This document shows positions 23,596 through 29,937 of a stretch of DNA of 29,937 nucleotides, in pieces. The notes below the pieces were generated by a model. It did not search any database. It was not told the origin of the DNA and saw only the letters and a list, made by a program, of their open reading frames with translations. A program made the position numbers and the translations under genes. The DNA comes from an uncultured Lachnospiraceae bacterium. GTDB lineage: Bacteria; Bacillota_A; Clostridia; Lachnospirales; Lachnospiraceae. The stretch is from positions 1 through 29,937 of the forward strand of contig CAJUGZ010000013.1 in NCBI GenBank assembly GCA_910585855.1, in the 5' to 3' direction. Position 1 is the stretch's first letter. Each line of letters starts with the position of its first letter.

Positions 23596-23776
23596 AGAAT
23601 GGGACGCTCAAATCCAAAGGGAGGTCTGCTCCGGGTTCGCTTGTGCTTAGCATTTCCTATTTTCATAGCGGACATATAAGACGCTAAAAGACAGTAACAT
23701 AACGTCTAAGTGCCGATGGGAAATGATGACCCTGTGCAGATCTCCCTTTGAATTTGGGCTGTGTATTTCTGGCAGG
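23596..23776 (+). repeat. Family-A hairpin repeat, copy 7 (forward, long-loop subtype)
   Basis: Arms 23606-23629 and 23736-23759 pair over 24 positions with T.G, G.T and one C.A. The interior has the same enlarged form as copy 5 (CATTTCCTATTTTCATAGCGG; loop with CAGTAACATA). It starts about 10 nt after the copA stop. Confidence 0.85.
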
Positions 23777-23835
23777 AAACAGTGTTTGGGTGGTGAAAGA
23801 ACATCTTGTGGAATGAAATAGAGGTGAGAAAGAGT

Positions 23836-24387
23836 TTGGATAAAAGAGAAATCAGAGCAGTATATACAGAAGAAACCATTCGTGTCTATCAGGCATATTC
23901 AAAGCTAATTGCACAGGAGGCGGTTTTAAAGGGGACATTTGGAGAACATTTTAAAATGGATCGTATGACTTGGATAAAACCTTCTTTTTTATGGATGATG
24001 TATCGGTGCGGATGGGGAGAAAAGGAGAATCAGGAGGCAGTGCTTGCAGTCGACTTAAAACGCAGTGCTTTTGATGAAATCGTAAAAAATGCTGTTTTGT
24101 CGCATTATTGCAGTGATATGGGTATAACGAAGGATGAGTGGAAAGAACAGATAAAACAGTCGGATATACGCTGCCAATGGGATCCAGAACGGGATATTTA
24201 TGGAAATGCATTGGAATATCGCTCCATTCAATTAGGGCTTCGTGGACAGGCAGTTTTTCATTATGTAAATGATTGGATTGTAAGGATAACAGATATTTCG
24301 GATTATGTGAAAGAATTGCGGGATAAAAAAAGAAATCATATGGATATTGCTTTGCTTTTGCCAAAGGAAAGGGTGTATCCGTATTAA
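23836..24387 (+). CDS. DUF4291-family protein
   Basis: Cytoplasmic protein of 183 residues. REIRAVYTEETIRVYQAYSKLIAQEAV and DRMTWIKPSFLWMMYRCGWG are characteristic of DUF4291, a widespread family without established function. I chose the TTG at 23836 because AGGTGAG stands 7 nt upstream and family members begin near REIRAVY. The frame extends upstream to 23806 without a better start. It stands alone, between repeat copy 7 and a terminator. Confidence 0.82.
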   Translation: MDKREIRAVYTEETIRVYQAYSKLIAQEAVLKGTFGEHFKMDRMTWIKPSFLWMMYRCGWGEKENQEAVLAVDLKRSAFDEIVKNAVLSHYCSDMGITKDEWKEQIKQSDIRCQWDPERDIYGNALEYRSIQLGLRGQAVFHYVNDWIVRITDISDYVKELRDKKRNHMDIALLLPKERVYPY

Positions 24388-24397
24388 TTGGGGTAAG

Positions 24398-24432
24398 CGC
24401 ATACCTATTAAGGTATGCGTTTCATTTTTTTA
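24398..24432 (+). terminator. Rho-independent terminator of DUF4291 gene
   Basis: CGCATACCT (24398-24406) pairs perfectly with AGGTATGCG (24411-24419), loop ATTA, followed by TTTCATTTTTTT. Confidence 0.85.
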
Positions 24433-24436
24433 TGCA

Positions 24437-24512
24437 CACGCCGATGCAAAGGAAATATGCCATTGGAATGGCGCATCAGCGGTGCGGTGAGTAGGGAAAG
24501 CTTTCCCTACTC
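24437..24512 (+). ncRNA. Structured intergenic element, possible small RNA or leader
   Basis: CGCCGATGC (24439-24447) pairs with GCATCAGCG (24473-24481) apart from one mismatch, enclosing GCCATT/AATGGC (24459-24464/24467-24472). A perfect 24-nt palindrome (24489-24512, GAGTAGGG centre AAAGCTTT) follows at once. A third, terminator-like hairpin lies at 24543-24568. No reading frame explains this density of structure. I recognise no riboswitch class. Confidence 0.4.
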
Positions 24513-24542
24513 GATTCTTTTGTACAGGCATATATAAGGAAG

Positions 24543-24568
24543 ATGGTATTATCATACCGTATTTTTTT
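24543..24568 (+). terminator. Terminator-like hairpin
   Basis: ATGGTAT (24543-24549) pairs with ATACCGT (24554-24560), one G.U, followed by ATTTTTTT. It could end the structured element upstream. Confidence 0.6.
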
Positions 24569-24590
24569 GTATATTTCATTTAAAAATTGC

Positions 24591-24619
24591 TTGTATTTTG
24601 TCGAAATCTATGGAATAAT
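24591..24619 (+). promoter_or_regulatory. Candidate promoter of AraC gene
   Basis: TTGTAT (24591-24596), 17 nt, then AATAAT (24614-24619). It lies downstream of the last terminator and 75 nt before the start codon. The boxes are imperfect. Confidence 0.4.
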
Positions 24620-24693
24620 CTTATGGAAGTGTTTAGGGAAAAAACTTTTGCAGTGATGGCTGAGTTTGGTTATTTATGAAAAAGGAGAAATTT

Positions 24694-25536
24694 ATGGCAG
24701 TGCCGTTAAAACAGGGACGTTCTATTCGAGTAGAACATATAAAGAAACCGTCAGATTATGCAATGAGAACGACGGAGGCTTATACAGATTATTATGGAAT
24801 TGGATATTTGATAAGCGGAGCAAGAAAAATGATTACGCCAAGCGGAATTTATTTTACACAGCCGGGGGATATAGGAATAGTTACTATGGGGATGTACCAT
24901 CAGACTGTACCGTCTGCTTCGGATGAGAAAATATATGAGAGGTATGGGGTAAAGTTTGCTCCAAAAATGGTAGTGCGTTTAATTGAAACGATTGGAGAAG
25001 AAAAATTTCAGGAGTTTATGTCACATAATGGTTATCATCTAAAACAAGAATCCCAGAAAAAAGTAGAACAGATTTTTAAAGATATGTTTGAGGAATATGA
25101 GAATTATGATGATACTTCAGAATTAGTATTAGAGGGAATGTTAAATCATTTAATTATCTTGCTGATGAAGGAACGGATTTTGTATACTTCTTTTTGTATG
25201 AATATTGATGTACAAGATGATTTAATTATGCATGTATTGGAGTATTTGGATGTACATTATGCAGAGAATCCGACGATTGAAGAATTAGCAGAGATTTCTT
25301 GTCTTTCTCGTGCACAGTTTATGAAGCGGTTTAAAATGGCAGTGGGTTCTTCTTATAAGACGTATTTAAATTGTTATAAAGTCAGTTATGCACAATGTCT
25401 TCTTACAAAGACAAAGCAGCCGATTAGTGAGATTGCAGAGGAATTGGGATTTTGCAATGCAAATTATTTTTGTAATGTATTTAAGGAAATTTGCAGTGAA
25501 AGTCCGAGCGAATTTCGAAAAAGAAATCGGTTTTAA
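24694..25536 (+). CDS. AraC-family transcriptional regulator
   Basis: Regulator of 280 residues. An N-terminal cupin-like sensing region (TTEAYTDYYGIGYLISGARKMITPSGIYFTQPGDIGIV) is followed by two C-terminal helix-turn-helix motifs from about 185 (TIEELAEISCLSRAQFMKRFK; PISEIAEELGFCNANYFCNVFKE), the AraC signature. I chose ATG 24694 since AAAGGAG lies 6 nt upstream; ATG 24676 has the site inside the coding frame. AraC proteins of this build often control sugar use, but no adjacent target is evident. Confidence 0.9.
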   Translation: MAVPLKQGRSIRVEHIKKPSDYAMRTTEAYTDYYGIGYLISGARKMITPSGIYFTQPGDIGIVTMGMYHQTVPSASDEKIYERYGVKFAPKMVVRLIETIGEEKFQEFMSHNGYHLKQESQKKVEQIFKDMFEEYENYDDTSELVLEGMLNHLIILLMKERILYTSFCMNIDVQDDLIMHVLEYLDVHYAENPTIEELAEISCLSRAQFMKRFKMAVGSSYKTYLNCYKVSYAQCLLTKTKQPISEIAEELGFCNANYFCNVFKEICSESPSEFRKRNRF

Positions 25537-25617
25537 AATTTTAAAAATTTATTTCAACAGTTTTCCTGTTTCATACGTCTTATTAGTGAAGGCAGATGAG
25601 AGGAGAATCAAGAGAAG

Positions 25618-26073
25618 ATGATTGAAGGATTGTACAGTACTTATTATAAAGAACTGCTTGGATGGTGCAAGAGTATGACACAGGATACACAGCAGGCGGA
25701 AGATCTGGTACAGGAAGCTTTTTTACGTGCTATGGATCATAGTATGCTGCTGGAAAATTTAAGAGAAAGACAAAGACGGGCATGGATGTATCGTACAATT
25801 AAAAATCTTTATATTGATAAAATCCGTCATACTTCCTTTGAAACTGTGGTAGAGGAGATACCGGAGGCGGCAGCAGAAACGGATAATTTTTATAAGATCA
25901 GTTATGAACAGGCAATTTTACAGCTGCCAAAAGAAGAACAGGAATTATTTGTTATGCAGTGTCAGGGATATGATTCCGCTGAATTGGGACGGATATTTGG
26001 AATACCGGCGGGTACGGTAAGATCAAAATTATCCTCTGCCAGAAAGAAATTAAGAGCTATCTTACAGGAGTAA
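25618..26073 (+). CDS. ECF-like sigma-70 family RNA polymerase sigma factor
   Basis: Small sigma factor of 151 residues. Region 2 (about 1-62) has YYKELLGWCKSMTQDTQQAEDLVQEAFLRA and WMYRTIKNLYIDKIR. Region 4 (about 95-150) has LPKEEQELFVMQCQGYDSAELGRIFGIPAGTVRSKLSSARKKLR. There is no anti-sigma factor with a TM helix next to it; the following gene (62 nt away) encodes a soluble protein that might be its partner or target. The start is supported by AGAGAAG just before the ATG, with AGGAG further upstream. Confidence 0.9.
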   Translation: MIEGLYSTYYKELLGWCKSMTQDTQQAEDLVQEAFLRAMDHSMLLENLRERQRRAWMYRTIKNLYIDKIRHTSFETVVEEIPEAAAETDNFYKISYEQAILQLPKEEQELFVMQCQGYDSAELGRIFGIPAGTVRSKLSSARKKLRAILQE

Positions 26074-26135
26074 AAAGAGAAAAAATCGGTTGGATGGTTC
26101 GGGCAGAAGACGTATAAAATTAGGAGGAATGAAAG

Positions 26136-27338
26136 ATGGATGAAGAAATGAAAGCAAAAAAGAAGTTAATTGTAAATTGTGATATCTGTGATGCAAGAAA
26201 GGTAAAGGAAGAAGAACTGAAAAAGTTTGAGAAAATTTTAGTAAATGCAGACTATGTATTTGTAAACCAGCACAGTAAGCCGCTGCTTTATAATCTTCCG
26301 ATTCAATGGAATATGGATGAAATGGTACAGTTAGAGGATGAAGAGGATATTGAAGTAAGTTATTATAACGGAGATTTTGAGATAAATGAGGCTGTACCAT
26401 CTTCAGGGAAGCAGTTGCTTTATATTAACGGAAGGCTTCTTCTTCGACCGGGAGCAGAAAATGCAATGAAACATTTTATTCGTATTTATGTCAACGGGAT
26501 GTTAAGCTGTCCAGAGAGTATGTCTGCTTTTGCCAGCCAGATTTCGGTAAATGGGTCAATCGAATATTATCCAGATGACTATAAGATATTAGGAAACAAA
26601 TTTGTAATGGATCGCTATTTTCCGATTCGGGCAGAAGCGGGCGGAAAGTATTTTTCAAAAGAAATGGAAGTGACAGATTCCGCAATAGATATGACGCTAT
26701 TAAGAGAAAAGGGTGTACATTTTAAAGCAAAGAAAGTATATGTGTTGGAAGAAAAACTGCAGGATTGTATGAAGTTATTTAATGAAGATGTTCAATTTTA
26801 TGTGATACCAAGAGGATATTGTTTTGTAAAACAAGATGTTATATTCAATAACGAGCTTCTTTTAAAATATGGAAATCGAATTTACAGCAAAAGTAATTTT
26901 ATGATTGAGGCAAAAAGCAGAGAGGCTTTGCAGCAGTTAGAGGGACTGCAGGTAAATGGAACATTGTATTTGCCGAAAGAACAGATGGAGGAACTGAAAC
27001 AAAAAGATGTTTGTTATAAAGAGTTGGAATTTATAAAGGGAAATATAATTTTCGGAAAAAGTATGATTACTATTTATCCTGAAGCAATAGCGAAAGAAGA
27101 AATTAGTTTGGTTCAATGTGCAATGGTTCAGATTGATCCTGAGATTTCATCGGAAGAGATTTTAAAAAAGATATGTCTGATAAATTGTTCTGTAGTAAGA
27201 TGCAGCCGGGAACAGAGGATGGCAGTGGAATCTGTAGGGCATAAAATAGCTTTGATTGAAAGTGGACAGGATAAGATAACAAAAGAGGTAATAGAAGAGG
27301 GGACACAGATTGTAAATACAGATCGGTATGTTTTATAG
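26136..27338 (+). CDS. Beta-rich protein of unknown function, cotranscribed with sigma factor
   Basis: Soluble protein of 400 residues with no signal peptide or TM. An N-terminal CDICDARK motif is followed by several spaced short beta-strand units (YVFVNQ, LYINGRLLL, IYVNGMLSC, ISVNGSIEY, LQVNGTLYL, FIKGNIIF), recalling polymer-forming or bactofilin-like solenoids. Two further cysteines occur in KKICLINCSVVRC. A strong AGGAGG lies 8 nt before the ATG. Linkage to the sigma gene suggests a regulatory or stress role, but I know no named family. Family-A copy 8 begins about 40 nt after the stop. Confidence 0.7.
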   Translation: MDEEMKAKKKLIVNCDICDARKVKEEELKKFEKILVNADYVFVNQHSKPLLYNLPIQWNMDEMVQLEDEEDIEVSYYNGDFEINEAVPSSGKQLLYINGRLLLRPGAENAMKHFIRIYVNGMLSCPESMSAFASQISVNGSIEYYPDDYKILGNKFVMDRYFPIRAEAGGKYFSKEMEVTDSAIDMTLLREKGVHFKAKKVYVLEEKLQDCMKLFNEDVQFYVIPRGYCFVKQDVIFNNELLLKYGNRIYSKSNFMIEAKSREALQQLEGLQVNGTLYLPKEQMEELKQKDVCYKELEFIKGNIIFGKSMITIYPEAIAKEEISLVQCAMVQIDPEISSEEILKKICLINCSVVRCSREQRMAVESVGHKIALIESGQDKITKEVIEEGTQIVNTDRYVL

Positions 27339-27377
27339 AGAAATAAAATCTACCATAATAGGAATTTTTGTTTTCTT

Positions 27378-27537
27378 CAGGGAGGACGCCAAAATCGAAA
27401 GGAAGGTCTACGCAGGGTCATCATTTCCCGTCGGCACTTAGGCGCTGTATTTTAGCGCCTTATGTGTCCGCTACGAGGAAATGCTAAGCGAAAGCGAGCC
27501 CGGAGTAGACCTTCCTTCTAAGTTCAGCGTTCCCTTC
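27378..27537 (-). repeat. Family-A hairpin repeat, copy 8 (reverse interior, worn outer arm)
   Basis: Inner parts of the arms (27398-27411 and 27505-27518) pair well; the outer ten positions contain six mismatches. The interior is reversed with apical stem GGCGCT/AGCGCC. The left edge reads GGGAGGACGCC (forward style), while the right edge AGCGTTCCC resembles the complement of the same motif, so edge orientation is ambiguous. It fills the gap between two convergent genes and touches the stop codon of the minus-strand gene. Confidence 0.8.
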
Positions 27538-29406
27538 TTATTTGATTATGTTTGCTTTTACTCCCTCTGTATAAATAATAGGGTTGTTGGAACATTGAAT
27601 GGTTTGCAGATTAGTTAGCTGAGAGAGTGGTGTTAGGTCGGTTACGTAATTATTGGTAATATCTAATTTTTGCAGTTTTTTAAGTTCTGCTGCAAAACGA
27701 ATGTTGTCTAGTTCATTTCCGATTAAAGTAACTTCGGTTAAGTTTGGAAAGTTTTTTAATGTATCGCTGTAATCGGAAAGAGAATAGGTATTTTCCTGAT
27801 TGCTTTGACCATATTCTGCATCATTTTTTGAATGGATTTTTAGAAATATGGTATTTTCGATTGTAAAAGTTTCTAAACTAGAATTTTCTGGCAGATTTTG
27901 AAAATTAAATCCAATGGAACAGTTTTTTAGAGTGAATTTTTTTAGATTTGGCAGTGCCAGTATGCCTTCTGCGTTGTCATAGATTCGGCAGTTATCAAAT
28001 GTAAGCTGTTTTAGCTGGGAAAGCTGTTTTAATGGTTCTAATGTAATAAAATAGCCGGATAAATTGGAAATTTCTAAGTTTTCTAGTTCGGATAAATTTG
28101 TCAGTGCCAAGAGTTGTTCCCCGCTGCAGTACTCTAATCTTAGCGTTTGCAGATGAGAGGCTGTGGCAATGCTGCTGATATCATTGACTCCTCGAAGGAT
28201 AAGTTTTGTCAACCCTTTCATATGAGAAAATGAAATTGGCGGGTAGCTATAGGGTAGTTCAAGCTGTAATGTAATGAGATTATCTAAAGTATCTAATACT
28301 TGATAGTCTTCTACTTTATAGATATGCCAGAGAGAAAGATGCTCTAGAGAGTCTGCACAGGAAGCGAGTGCATGAATCTGCAGCAAATTGGCATCTTTGA
28401 CGGAAAAAGATGTTAGATTTGGCATTGTTTCTATAAAGCCGATGTCCTTTAGAGCAGCCGATTCAATAGAAAGTGTTTCTAATTTGTCTAGTTGGTATAG
28501 AGCCGAAAAATCTTCTGTTCGATCCCCGGATAATAGTTCTAAATTTTTTAGAGAGGGCAGTTGTTCCAGACCATTTAGTGTTTTTAGATTGCCTCCGTCT
28601 ATAGACAGAGAAACCAGATTTTTAAACTGTTCGATCCCTTCTAAAGAAGTAAGAAAGAAATTGTCTTGAATACTTAATTTTGTAAGTTTTTCAGGAAAGG
28701 GCAGCATATCGGCAAGTTCCGCAGGAGTTTTGTCACATAAGATTTCCTGTAAATAAATAAGTCCGTTTAGATCATTCTTTTGGAGAAGCCCGGAATTGTC
28801 TTCTAGAATCAGACTTTTTAGTCCGATAAAGCAGGATAAATCTGCATAATCGTAATTTGGAATAACAGGGAAGGATATCGTATATTCCTGTTTATTATTA
28901 AGCTGGCAGGTAATCGTTTTAATATGGTTGTTGTCACGGTAAATATGGATAGATGTAATTTGTTCCAATTCCTCTGAAGTAATATCTGTGATATTTTTTT
29001 GAAATACCTGTTCTGCAAATTGAATAAAAAATTCGGATTTTGGGATGTTTGGTTTATAATCGGTATCCGAATTTGATTTTTCGTTTTCACTATATGTAGT
29101 ATTTGGAACGGTAGATTTTGGAGTAGAACTTGTTTTTTGAACTTCAATAAATCCATAAATAATAGAACTAATAAAATATAAAATAATAATAATTCGAGTC
29201 CAAGAAATAGAAGGTCGATTTGTTTTTATTTTTCTTTGAGGGACAGCAGAGGTATGGTTGCTTTCATAGTCAAAGTGATTGGTGCTGTGAGAAGGAGTTT
29301 TTGTATCTGCATTTAAAGTATAGCCGCAGTGATGGCAAATAAAAACATTATTTTCTAATTTCATTTTTTCAGCACAGATAGGACAGCGCATTTTTTTCTT
29401 TTCCAT
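27538..29406 (-). CDS. Membrane protein with zinc ribbon and leucine-rich repeats
   Basis: Protein of 622 residues. The N-terminal zinc ribbon (C8, C11, C24, C27 in CPIC ... CHHC) should be cytoplasmic. A single TM helix spans about 69-88. A Ser/Thr/Asn-rich linker leads to a large leucine-rich repeat domain (about 180-615), probably outside the cell, with repeats such as LKNLELLSG, LETLSIES and LQKLDITNNYVTDLTPLSQLTNLQTI resembling internalin-type LRRs. No LPXTG or other wall anchor is present. It may bind a surface ligand or neighbouring protein; no partner gene is nearby. AGAGG lies 9 nt before the ATG. It is the only large minus-strand gene in the window. Confidence 0.82.
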   Translation of the reverse strand: MEKKKMRCPICAEKMKLENNVFICHHCGYTLNADTKTPSHSTNHFDYESNHTSAVPQRKIKTNRPSISWTRIIIILYFISSIIYGFIEVQKTSSTPKSTVPNTTYSENEKSNSDTDYKPNIPKSEFFIQFAEQVFQKNITDITSEELEQITSIHIYRDNNHIKTITCQLNNKQEYTISFPVIPNYDYADLSCFIGLKSLILEDNSGLLQKNDLNGLIYLQEILCDKTPAELADMLPFPEKLTKLSIQDNFFLTSLEGIEQFKNLVSLSIDGGNLKTLNGLEQLPSLKNLELLSGDRTEDFSALYQLDKLETLSIESAALKDIGFIETMPNLTSFSVKDANLLQIHALASCADSLEHLSLWHIYKVEDYQVLDTLDNLITLQLELPYSYPPISFSHMKGLTKLILRGVNDISSIATASHLQTLRLEYCSGEQLLALTNLSELENLEISNLSGYFITLEPLKQLSQLKQLTFDNCRIYDNAEGILALPNLKKFTLKNCSIGFNFQNLPENSSLETFTIENTIFLKIHSKNDAEYGQSNQENTYSLSDYSDTLKNFPNLTEVTLIGNELDNIRFAAELKKLQKLDITNNYVTDLTPLSQLTNLQTIQCSNNPIIYTEGVKANIIK

Positions 29407-29637
29407 AAAAAAGACCTCTTTTCAAGTTTTGAAATTCCCCCTGCTTAAAAGATTCGTTTGATCCGCAAATTTAATGAAAAAAATTATATTTATGGGTCAA
29501 ATGAAGAACAAAAGCTGGGTTTTTTTAGGGTGTATTCTGGTAAATTTTATTATAGTATATCATATTTGTGAGATAAATTCACGTTATTTTTTTTATGCTT
29601 TAATAAGTCTTCCAAAATTGGAGAATGGAGGGAGAAC
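29407..29637. other. Upstream region of the LRR gene, nothing firm
   Basis: AT-rich. It should hold the minus-strand promoter of the LRR gene; a TATAAT on the minus strand lies near 29553-29558, but its -35 is weak (TTTATC). A 62-codon plus-strand frame from 29474 has a hydrophobic stretch but no ribosome site, so I do not call it a gene. Confidence 0.4.
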
Positions 29638-29639
29638 GT

Positions 29640-29937
29640 CAGAGGATGCCAGAGGACGCTAGATTCGAAAACGGTGGGCAGCCTGCTGTTCCGGTTTCCA
29701 AAAAGTAAGAAGTTCTAAGACTTCTGCCTTTTCCTTTTCTCAACCAGACAGACCGGGGCGCAATTCGCCCTCATAGCAGCCGATACGAAACAGGTGTAAG
29801 GAAGGATGTTATCAGCCGTAAGACAGTTTCTTTTTTATCATCCGGGCTAAACACGCCCCTTTTTTTTCACACCCTGCATGGGAGCAGGATGTGAAAAAAA
29901 TCTTAGATTTTCGAGCAGAAGTCCAAGAACTTCTAAC
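29640..29937. repeat. Family-B repeat, left part (truncated by window end)
   Basis: It starts with GAGGATGCC and GAGGACGCT, like the left edge of family A, then a left arm at 29661-29686 complementary to 127-152 of the other copy. A second nested pair is GAAGTTCTAAGACTTCTGC (29709-29727) with 29915-29933 (17 of 19). Inside are GGGCG/CGCCC hairpins, GGGC/GCCC plus eight T (29844-29867), and a stem either side of CATGGGA. Joining both window ends gives a full element of roughly 350 nt. There is no protein-coding content. Confidence 0.8.

Noticed and set aside
4317..27537. Family-A repeats as a CRISPR array
   Set aside because: Copies are kilobases apart, in both orientations, with internal hairpins and no regular spacers or cas genes.
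29474..29662. 62-codon frame with a hydrophobic segment
   Set aside because: No ribosome site, and the 3' part runs into the family-B left edge. A small membrane protein is not excluded but is unsupported.
1..29937. Circular molecule implied by similar ends
   Set aside because: The terminal repeats differ at about five of 109 positions, so they are two separate repeat copies rather than one overlap.

Overview
The window is a low-GC Firmicutes chromosomal segment. It is most likely from a gut Lachnospiraceae (inference). The evidence is AGGAGG-type ribosome sites, a cdaR-ftsE-ftsX-M23-ctpA cluster, a Cys-rich insert in the acetolactate synthase, a YjfB-type motility small protein and a PL9 pectate lyase. 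The lyase suggests a pectin-using species, but I cannot fix the genus. The length is odd and both ends lie in the same dispersed repeat, so this looks like a contig broken at repeats.

Layout. 1-673: the end of a family-B repeat, a terminator, a family-A remnant, and the pectate lyase promoter/operator. 674-4215: secreted pectate lyase, antisense yjfB-like gene, lone sugar-ABC ATPase (MsmK/UgpC type). 4317-5213: two family-A repeats flanking a small lipoprotein gene. 5415-10867: CdaR-type regulator, FtsE, FtsX, M23 peptidase with coiled coil, and CtpA-type S41 protease; this is a cell-envelope/division set. 10881-12937: a family-A repeat with a duplicated half, then an IS200/IS605 element whose tnpA is broken while tnpB is intact. 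13000-15239: ilvB-ilvN. 15359-19187: three lineage-type proteins of unknown function. 19738-24387: XRE regulator, CsoR, CopA fused to a CopZ-like domain, DUF4291 protein. 24694-27338: AraC regulator, ECF-like sigma factor, unknown beta-rich protein. 27538-29406 (minus): zinc-ribbon/TM/LRR protein. 29640-29937: family-B repeat.

The most striking content is non-coding. Eight near-complete copies of a ~160-nt hairpin element (family A), plus at least three partial copies, sit only between genes, most within 45 nt of a stop codon. The inner sequence is conserved. The ~22-24 nt outer arms and the apical stem differ between copies yet stay complementary within each copy. Most non-Watson-Crick arm pairs in the + copies are G.U if read as + strand RNA. 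One copy has its interior flipped relative to its own flanks. A larger element (family B) at the window ends carries similar end motifs. Together this looks like a mobile, structured, probably transcribed repeat family that I do not recognise.

The coding genes are mostly ordinary. Exceptions are an internal ribosome site that could release a free CopZ from copA, a terminator-like hairpin squeezed between cdaR and ftsE, and a TnpA that has lost its HUH histidines.
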